This document shows, piece by piece, positions 1 through 4,866 of a stretch of 7,158 bases of DNA. This DNA is from Haliea sp040222615 (GTDB taxonomy: Bacteria > Pseudomonadota > Gammaproteobacteria > Pseudomonadales > Halieaceae): contig NZ_JAVKCQ010000153.1 in NCBI RefSeq assembly GCF_040222615.1, forward strand, positions 1 to 7,158, written 5' to 3'. The notes under the pieces were generated by a model. That model made no database searches, was not told the DNA's origin, and saw only the letters and a list, made by a program, of their open reading frames with translations. A program made the position numbers and the translations under genes. Positions within the stretch are counted from its first letter, which is position 1; every line of letters begins with the position of its first letter.

Positions 1-107
1 GCAACTCCATCCATGGACGCTCGGCCTCGACATCCATGTCTCGGACGGTCCCGGGAAGCGCGCAACGACCAGCGCCTCATCGCGAGATTCTGGCTATTGT
101 GGCTCGC
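1..107. other. Non-coding end beyond selO
   Basis: This stretch lies beyond the selO stop codon and shows no convincing gene on either strand. It holds the paired near-palindromes annotated separately (6-40). A loose inverted repeat, GCGAG at 82-86 and CTCGC at 103-107, starts directly after the selO stop. With only five pairs, a 16-nt loop and no following T-run it is not a credible intrinsic terminator. The next gene to the left lies outside the window. Confidence 0.55.
6..40. repeat. Pair of 12-bp near-palindromes, candidate dispersed repeat
   Basis: Two imperfect palindromes of the same design stand in tandem: TCCATCCATGGA at 6-17 and GACATCCATGTC at 29-40. Each has perfect 5-bp arms around a central CC (GG on the other strand). 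They share the 8-bp core CATCCATG (8-15 and 31-38) at a 23-bp pitch, separated by a GC-rich linker. The regular architecture in an intergenic position after the selO operon suggests a dispersed intergenic repeat or a paired protein-binding site. From memory, similar CATGGATG-containing intergenic elements occur in some marine gammaproteobacterial genomes; I could not verify this. The element may extend past the left edge. Confidence 0.45.
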
Positions 108-1598
108 TCAGGTGCCGCAGAAAGTCTGGTGAACCTGCTGCTCCGGCGCGGGCGGCAGGGCAAAGTCGCGGTCTTCGGGGCGCCAGGTCCAGGGGTCCGC
201 CAGACGGTCGACGAGGGCATGGAAGGGGGCGAAGTCGCCCCGATCCGTCGCCGCGGCGATGGCGGCTTCCACCAGGTGGTTGCGCGGAATGAAGATGGGA
301 CTGGCGCGATACATCGCCGCTTGTCGTTCCTGCGAATCGACAGGTTCGGCTGCGATACGCTGCCGCCAGCGCGCCAGCCATGGGTCGAAGCTTGGGGGCA
401 GGGGATAGAGTTCGCTGCAGTCCTGGTTGCCGGCGGTGTCCGGGCTGGCGAGGTCCGCCAGGCGGCGGAAGGTCAGGGTAAAGTCCACCGCCTCGTTGGC
501 CATCAGGGTGTACAGGTCCTCAATCAGTGCGGCGTCTTCGGGGCGGTCCTCTGCCAGCCCCAGCTTGGCCTTGAGGCCCTCGGTGTGGGCCTCAAGGAAC
601 TGGTCGCCGTAGGTATCCACCGCGGCCTGGGCCAGGGCGACGGCCTGCTCGGTGTCCTCGTGCAATACCGGTACCAGCGCCTGGGCCAGGCAGGCCAGGT
701 TCCAGTGGGCGATGCCGGGCTGGTTGCGATAGGCATAGCGGCCCGCGTGGTCGATGGAGCTGAACACGGTGTCCGGGTTGAAGGCGTCCATGAAGGCACA
801 GGGGCCGTAGTCGATGGTTTCGCCGGACAACAGCATGTTATCGGTGTTCATCACTCCGTGGATGAAGCCCAGCAGCTGCCAGCGTGAGATCAGCGAAGCC
901 TGGGACCGGATGGCCGATTCAAGCAGGGCCAGGGCCGGGTTTTCGCCCTCGGCCTGCTCCGGGTAGTGGCGCTCCAGCGTGTAGCGGACCAGGATCTCCA
1001 GAGCCTCCTTGTCCTTGCGTGCGGCAAAGAATTCGAAGCTGCCGATGCGGAGATGGCTGGCAGCGACGCGGGCCAGGACCGCGCCGGGTAGTGAGCGCTC
1101 ACGAAATACCGGTTCGCCAGTGCTGACCGCTGCCAGGGCGCGGGTGCTGGGCACGCCCAGGGTCGCCATGGCCTCGCTGACGATGTACTCCCGCAGCACC
1201 GGGCCCAGCGGCGATCGGCCGTCGCCGCCCCGGGACCAGGCGGTGCGGCCGGCGCCCTTGAGCTGCAGGTCCATACGCCTGCCGTCGTCCCAGTGCAGCT
1301 CTCCCAGCAGGATCGCGCGACCGTCACCCAGCTGCGGGTTGAAGCTGCCGAACTGGTGGCCGGCGTAGGCGGCGGCCAGCGGACGGGAGTTCGGCGCGAC
1401 GGTGTTGCCCGCGAGCCAGGCGGTGCCAGCCTCCGAGGCCAGCCAGTCGGCGTCCAGGCCCAGGCTCTTGGCCAGAGCGCGGTTCACCCGTATGGGGCCG
1501 GGCGCCGCGACCGGGGTCGGTGCCAGGGCACGGTAGAAGCGCTCCGGCAGATCGGCAAAACTGTGTTCGAGCGCGGGTGTGGCGCCGCTGTGGGTCAT
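108..1598 (-). CDS. selO: SelO/YdiU family protein adenylyltransferase (pseudokinase AMPylase)
   Basis: A 496-residue protein of the SelO/YdiU family (E. coli YdiU is about 478 residues), so probably full length. The family has a kinase fold that binds ATP in a flipped orientation and transfers AMP to Ser, Thr or Tyr hydroxyls of proteins. In E. coli it is tied to redox homeostasis and glutathionylation. Visible family features are LKGAGRT with K114, REY with E137, R177, the signature HGVMNTDN at 247-254 (D253, N254), and DYG at 263-265 (metal-binding D263). These match the published Pseudomonas syringae residues K113, E136, R176, D252, N253 and D262 with a constant offset of one. Cys267 just after DYG and Cys494 in the C-terminal FCGT probably correspond to the regulatory disulfide pair described for the E. 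coli enzyme. Cysteine, not selenocysteine, occupies the C-terminal site. The ATG start has a strong Shine-Dalgarno. It is the last gene of the efflux operon, 21 bp after the MFS gene, and is probably co-transcribed with it. Confidence 0.96.
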   Translation of the reverse strand: MTHSGATPALEHSFADLPERFYRALAPTPVAAPGPIRVNRALAKSLGLDADWLASEAGTAWLAGNTVAPNSRPLAAAYAGHQFGSFNPQLGDGRAILLGELHWDDGRRMDLQLKGAGRTAWSRGGDGRSPLGPVLREYIVSEAMATLGVPSTRALAAVSTGEPVFRERSLPGAVLARVAASHLRIGSFEFFAARKDKEALEILVRYTLERHYPEQAEGENPALALLESAIRSQASLISRWQLLGFIHGVMNTDNMLLSGETIDYGPCAFMDAFNPDTVFSSIDHAGRYAYRNQPGIAHWNLACLAQALVPVLHEDTEQAVALAQAAVDTYGDQFLEAHTEGLKAKLGLAEDRPEDAALIEDLYTLMANEAVDFTLTFRRLADLASPDTAGNQDCSELYPLPPSFDPWLARWRQRIAAEPVDSQERQAAMYRASPIFIPRNHLVEAAIAAATDRGDFAPFHALVDRLADPWTWRPEDRDFALPPAPEQQVHQTFCGT

Positions 1599-1606
1599 GG
1601 GCGGTA

Positions 1607-1614
1607 CTCCCTCC
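1607..1614 (-). promoter_or_regulatory. Ribosome binding site of selO
   Basis: On the minus strand GGAGGGAG ends 8 bases before the selO ATG, and it begins only a few bases after the TGA of the MFS gene (1620-1622). This supports the chosen start and shows that selO has its own strong translation signal inside the operon, not only coupled translation. Confidence 0.75.
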
Positions 1615-1619
1615 GGGTA

Positions 1620-3128
1620 TCAGGCCTCGGCGGCTGCGGTGCCGGTCTGACGGGTGTGTTTCGGGACGCGCAGCAGCAGCACCAGGGGTATCGCAGCCAG
1701 GTTTACCCACATCAGCAGGTAGAAGTCGTTGACGTAGGCGATTTCCGCCGCCTGCCGGGTCACGGTGGCAATCAGCTCGCCGGGTAATGCCGCGACGGTG
1801 TCGGGGTCATCCAGGCCCTGCGGCAGCCTCAGGCCCGGGTTCAGCCGCGCCGCCAGCTCCTGCTGGTTGATCCACATATTGCGGCTCAATAATGCCATGA
1901 TCAGGGATACGCCGATACTGCTGCCGAGATTTCGCGACAGGCTGAACAGCGCTGCCCCCTCATCGCGCAAGTGCGGTGCCAGCGTGGCGTAGGCCAGTGT
2001 GGTTGTTGGAATGAACACCAGCCCCAGTCCCAGCCCCTGCACGAAGCCGGTCATTGCCAGCGTCGTCTGCCCCACTTCCATCGTGAAGCGGGCCATCTCC
2101 GCCAGGGTCAGGCTGGCAGTGCACATGCCGACGATGATCAGCAGGCGCGGGTCGAAGCGCTGCATGAGCCGTGCGACCACCATCATGCCCAGCATGGTAC
2201 CTACTCCTCTCGGCATCAGCACCAGCCCGGTGGTGACCGCCGGGTAGCCTTTCCAGATCTGCAGGAAGGGTGGCAGCAGGGCCATGGTCGCCAGCAGCAC
2301 GATGCCCACCAGAAAGATGAACAGTACGCCGGTGACATAGTTGCGGTCGCGAAAGAGCGCGGGTGAGACAAAGCGCCGATCACTGGTGAGGGTGTGTGTG
2401 GTGAACAGGTACAGAGCGAGGCAGATCATGACAGCGTACAGCTGTATTTCCAGTGATTCGAACCAGAGTACGTGCTCGCCGCGGTCCAGCAACAACTGCA
2501 GTGCGCCGACGGCGACTGCCAGCAGTCCGAATCCCAGCAGGTCGAAGCGTTTCCGCACGGGGGCGGTTTTCGGCACGCACCAGTAGATGCCGATGAGGGA
2601 GGCGACCCCCAGCGGCACATTGATGTAAAAGACATAGCGCCAGGAGTAGGTGTCGGTCAGCCAGCCCCCCAGGGTCGGGCCGAGAATAGGCCCAATCATG
2701 ATGCCCATGCCCCAGATGCTCATGGCCGAAGCGTGTTTTTCTTTGGGGAAGGTGTCCAGCAGAATGGATTGGGACAGCGGTGCAAGAGAGGCCCCGCAGG
2801 CTCCCTGGATAATGCGCCACATGACCATTTCGTTGAGGCTTGTCGCCTGCCCACAGAGCATGGAGGCGAGGGTGAAACCGGCTACGGACCAGAGCAGTAC
2901 CGAGCGTCGGCCGAAGCGCTGGGCCATGTAGCCAACAGGCAGGGTCATGATCGCGGCGGTGACGATGTAGGAGGTGAGAATCCAGATCACCTGGTCGCTG
3001 CCCGCGCCTAGGCTGCCCTGCATGTGGGGCAGGGCGACGTTGGCGATGGTGGTGTCGACGACCTGGATGATGGTGGCCGGCATGACGCTGGCGGCCACCA
3101 TCCACGGTGCTATGCTGCGCGCGCTCAC
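1620..3128 (-). CDS. DHA2-family MFS multidrug exporter, EmrB/QacA type
   Basis: A 502-residue inner-membrane transporter of the major facilitator superfamily, drug:H+ antiporter-2 (14-helix) type, matching EmrB in length. Motif D1 with the membrane-embedded acidic residue is at 22-34 (VVDTTIANVALP, D25). Motif A is at 66-80 (GYMAQRFGRRS; Q70 stands where D is common). The antiporter motif C is at 140-155 (GIMIGPILGPTLGG), followed by the DHA2-typical SWRYVFYINVPLG. Many hydrophobic segments run from about residue 10 to 485, with a larger periplasmic loop near 420-465 before the last helix. The start is GTG, overlapping the stop of the HlyD gene by four bases (GTGA, 3125-3128), so translation is likely coupled. 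With the adaptor encoded just upstream it should form an EmrAB-like pump that exports hydrophobic compounds using the proton gradient. The substrate cannot be read from sequence. Confidence 0.93.
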   Translation of the reverse strand: MSARSIAPWMVAASVMPATIIQVVDTTIANVALPHMQGSLGAGSDQVIWILTSYIVTAAIMTLPVGYMAQRFGRRSVLLWSVAGFTLASMLCGQATSLNEMVMWRIIQGACGASLAPLSQSILLDTFPKEKHASAMSIWGMGIMIGPILGPTLGGWLTDTYSWRYVFYINVPLGVASLIGIYWCVPKTAPVRKRFDLLGFGLLAVAVGALQLLLDRGEHVLWFESLEIQLYAVMICLALYLFTTHTLTSDRRFVSPALFRDRNYVTGVLFIFLVGIVLLATMALLPPFLQIWKGYPAVTTGLVLMPRGVGTMLGMMVVARLMQRFDPRLLIIVGMCTASLTLAEMARFTMEVGQTTLAMTGFVQGLGLGLVFIPTTTLAYATLAPHLRDEGAALFSLSRNLGSSIGVSLIMALLSRNMWINQQELAARLNPGLRLPQGLDDPDTVAALPGELIATVTRQAAEIAYVNDFYLLMWVNLAAIPLVLLLRVPKHTRQTGTAAAEA

Positions 3129-4192
3129 AGGGGCTGGGCAGCCACCTGGTCAGCAGCAGATGCCAGCGCCACCTGCTTGCTGGCCACCGGGTTCGGGGAT
3201 TCGGTGACGATGCGAACCCCGGCGCTCATGCCGGCACGCAGCACGGCATCTTCCGGCAGGCTTTCCAGGCGCAGGCGCACGGGAATGCGTTGCACGACCT
3301 TGACCCAGTTGCCGCTGGCATTCTGTGCCGGGATGAGGGCGAACTCCGAGCCGCTGGCGGGGCTCAGGGTTTCCACCCGGGCGCGCAGGGTCTGCCCGGG
3401 GTAGGCGTCGATGGTCACTTCCGCCGCCTGGCCGGGGCGCACGTGGGTGAGCTGGGTTTCTTTCAGGTTGGCTTCGATCCAGATATCGTCGGTCGCCATC
3501 AGGTTGACCACGGCGAAGCCCGCCACGGTCATTTCACCCAGCTGCGGCACATCGTTGGTCACCGTGCCCGCCGCCGGCGCGACGATGCGGGTGCGCGACA
3601 ACTGATAGCGCGCACGGTCCAGCTGGGCCTGCGCTACCTGGATATCGGCCTGGGCTGCGAGCGGCAGTTCGGGGTTGCCGCCCAGGGCAGCGCGCAGGCC
3701 TGCGAGCTTCTGCCGATTGATGGCAATCTGGGCCTGGGAGTGCGCCAGGCGCTGCCGTGACTCATCGAGATCCGCCTCGGATATGGCAGAGGGGCCCATG
3801 CGCTGGTTGCGTAGCAGCTGGCGCTGGTAGTAGGCGGCGTCTTCCTCCGCCTGGCGAATTTCGGCTTCCACTTCGGCGTATTCCGCCCGCCGCGTCATGA
3901 TCTGGTTCTGTACCTGGGACAGGTGGGCCTCGGCCTCGGCGACGGCGAGCTGGAACGGCTGGTCTTCCAGCTGCACCAGCAGCTGGCCCGCCTCGACGGG
4001 CTGGTTGGCTTGCACGAGCACCGACTTGACGATGGCATTCACTTCACTGGACAGGGCCAGCTTGTTGGCCTTGACGTAGGCGTTCTCGGTGCTGATGCTG
4101 CCCTGGCCGCCGAGCGTGAACCAGGCGACCGTCAGGCCCCCCACTACCAGGCCCAGGCCCATCAGCAGGCGTCTTTGCATTAGCTGTGACAT
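3125..4192 (-). CDS. HlyD/EmrA-type periplasmic membrane fusion protein
   Basis: A 355-residue adaptor subunit of a tripartite efflux pump. Residues 9-27 form one N-terminal membrane anchor followed by a periplasmic body. The EmrA-like STENAYVKAN segment is at 34-43. A biotinyl-lipoyl-like half domain lies at about 46-80 (VEAGQLLVQLED). A long alpha-helical hairpin rich in Gln, Glu and Ala spans about 80-200. The second lipoyl half begins at IVAPAAGTV (203-211), and beta-barrel segments follow, including the EmrA hallmark GNWVKVVQRIPVRL (294-307). It would link the MFS exporter to an outer-membrane TolC-like channel, which is not in this window. The ATG has a GAGGAG at 4203-4208 that overlaps the last codons and stop of the MarR gene. 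Its 3' end overlaps the MFS gene by four bases. It is slightly shorter than E. coli EmrA (about 390 residues). Confidence 0.94.
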   Translation of the reverse strand: MSQLMQRRLLMGLGLVVGGLTVAWFTLGGQGSISTENAYVKANKLALSSEVNAIVKSVLVQANQPVEAGQLLVQLEDQPFQLAVAEAEAHLSQVQNQIMTRRAEYAEVEAEIRQAEEDAAYYQRQLLRNQRMGPSAISEADLDESRQRLAHSQAQIAINRQKLAGLRAALGGNPELPLAAQADIQVAQAQLDRARYQLSRTRIVAPAAGTVTNDVPQLGEMTVAGFAVVNLMATDDIWIEANLKETQLTHVRPGQAAEVTIDAYPGQTLRARVETLSPASGSEFALIPAQNASGNWVKVVQRIPVRLRLESLPEDAVLRAGMSAGVRIVTESPNPVASKQVALASAADQVAAQPL

Positions 4193-4199
4193 GGTAGGT

Positions 4200-4643
4200 C
4201 TACTCCTCGCGAACCAGGTTCAGGCGAATTCGTTCCAACAGTGACTTCAGCAGCAGGATCTCATCGTGGTCGAGTCCGGCCAGGGCCTCGGCGCGGGTCA
4301 ATTCAGCCAAGTGCCGCAACGTGGAGAGGGCCGGCTGCGCCGCTTCGGTCAGGTAAATGCGGAAGCAGCGCCGATCCTGTTCGTCTCGCCGGCGCTCGAT
4401 CAGCCCTTCCTGCTCGAGGATGTCGAGCTGGCGGGTGAGGCTGATGGGCGCCACGTCCAGCCGTTCGGCAAGCTCCGCCTGCTTTGCCCCCTGCTCCCGC
4501 GACAGCGACCACAGCACCTGCCATTTGGAGCGGGTGAGGCCGTGGGCCCGGGCGCGGCGATCATAGTTGCGCCGCAGCAGCCGCGCGGCGGTGTGCAGTT
4601 CGAAACTGAGCTGGTCGGTGGCGTCATTGCGCGCGCGGCTCAC
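4200..4643 (-). CDS. MarR-family transcriptional regulator
   Basis: A 147-residue winged-helix regulator of usual MarR length. N-terminal dimerisation helix at about 8-32. The DNA-binding core is at about 37-100: LTRSKWQVLWSL, then a helix-turn-helix with recognition helix around VAPISLTRQLDILEQEGLI (64-82), then the wing with RRRDEQDRRCFRIYLT (84-99) and its conserved D90-R91-R92. C-terminal dimerisation helices follow. Cys93 in the wing is the only cysteine. The GTG start is chosen because GGGAG (4650-4654) sits six bases upstream, the promoter lies just before it, and no in-frame ATG occurs until deep inside the opposite-strand gene. As first gene of an EmrAB-type operon it is most likely a ligand-responsive autorepressor controlling the pump, in the manner of EmrR; the ligand is unknown. 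It lies 7 bp from the HlyD gene. Confidence 0.92.
   Translation of the reverse strand: MSRARNDATDQLSFELHTAARLLRRNYDRRARAHGLTRSKWQVLWSLSREQGAKQAELAERLDVAPISLTRQLDILEQEGLIERRRDEQDRRCFRIYLTEAAQPALSTLRHLAELTRAEALAGLDHDEILLLKSLLERIRLNLVREE
4203..4208 (-). promoter_or_regulatory. Ribosome binding site of the HlyD gene inside the marR end
   Basis: GAGGAG on the minus strand encodes the last two Glu codons of the MarR-type protein and lies 10 bases before the HlyD ATG. Ribosomes finishing the regulator would therefore stop on top of this site, which suggests coupling of regulator and pump translation. Confidence 0.65.
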
Positions 4644-4658
4644 GGTTGGCTCCCGCTG

Positions 4659-4687
4659 TTCATAGATGGACTTATTATAAGTATGCT
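4659..4687 (+). promoter_or_regulatory. Weak candidate promoter for the divergent amidohydrolase gene
   Basis: On the plus strand TTCATA (4659-4664) and TATGCT (4682-4687) are 17 bp apart; each matches the sigma70 consensus at four of six positions. If used, it would overlap the operator half-sites, so the MarR-type protein could control both directions. The match is modest and another promoter within 4690-4840 is not excluded. Confidence 0.25.
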
Positions 4688-4690
4688 TAT
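4671..4690. promoter_or_regulatory. Putative MarR operator: alternating CTTAT/ATAAG half-sites
   Basis: Three half-sites alternate in direction: CTTAT (4671-4675), ATAAG (4677-4681) and CTTAT (4686-4690). They make two overlapping inverted repeats, CTTAT-T-ATAAG and ATAAG-TATG-CTTAT, covering the -10 hexamer and part of the spacer of the operon promoter. MarR dimers usually bind such short AT-rich palindromes at their own promoters, so repression by occlusion of RNA polymerase is the likely mode. The assignment is inferred from position and symmetry. Confidence 0.55.
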
Positions 4691-4701
4691 GAGTTATGCA
4701 A
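4674..4701 (-). promoter_or_regulatory. Sigma70-type promoter of the marR-efflux-selO operon
   Basis: On the minus strand there is a -35 element TTGCAT (4696-4701), a 16-bp spacer and a perfect -10 element TATAAT (4674-4679). Transcription would begin near 4667, giving a leader of about 24 bases before the marR GTG. It is an AT-rich island in otherwise GC-rich DNA and overlaps the putative operator. Confidence 0.72.
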
Positions 4702-4714
4702 GCACAGTGAGCCC

Positions 4715-4784
4715 GGTAGCGGTTCAAGTATCCCGCCTGTGGTGCGGGCTCCTGCAACCGGACCAACGCCGCGGAACCGCTGCC
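4715..4784 (+). promoter_or_regulatory. Inverted repeat with nested hairpin, possible structured leader
   Basis: GGTAGCGGTTC (4715-4725) can pair with GAACCGCTGCC (4774-4784): eleven consecutive positions, ten Watson-Crick and one U-G pair that is only allowed in plus-strand RNA. Inside it CCCGC (4732-4736) pairs with GCGGG (4744-4748) across a 7-nt loop. An alternative arm, GAGCCCG (4709-4715) with CGGGCTC (4745-4751), would compete with both stems. The element ends about 80 bases before the amidohydrolase ATG, so it could be a folded 5' leader or an attenuating structure. It matches no riboswitch class I recognise. Confidence 0.35.
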
Positions 4785-4852
4785 CTTTACTGCACCGCCC
4801 GCCAATGGCAGATTGACGCTACCGATAACGACAGCCCAACGCCACCGGGCAC

Positions 4853-4856
4853 GGAG
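4853..4856 (+). promoter_or_regulatory. Ribosome binding site deciding the amidohydrolase start
   Basis: GGAG lies 10 bases before ATG 4867. The reading frame stays open upstream to a TTG at 4813, but that codon has no comparable purine-rich site, and the added 18 residues show no family features, so the ATG is preferred. Confidence 0.55.
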
Positions 4857-4866
4857 CCAGCACAGC

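Noticed and set aside
82..107. Inverted repeat GCGAG/CTCGC just after the selO stop as a terminator
   Set aside because: Five pairs, a 16-nt loop and no U-tract; likely chance.
36..887. Long open frame on the plus strand (283 codons) opposite selO
   Set aside because: It lies antisense to a clearly conserved selO, shows no recognisable domain, and is explained by the high GC content that keeps opposite frames open.
2380..3105. Alternative minus-strand frame of 241 codons inside the MFS gene
   Set aside because: It overlaps the transporter in another frame, and its His/Arg/Pro-rich composition is typical of a shadow frame in GC-rich DNA.
4813..4866. Upstream TTG start for the amidohydrolase
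   Set aside because: It adds 18 residues (MTLPITTAQRHRARSQHS) unlike the family's N-terminus and has no good ribosome binding site; ATG 4867 starts just before the first conserved strand.
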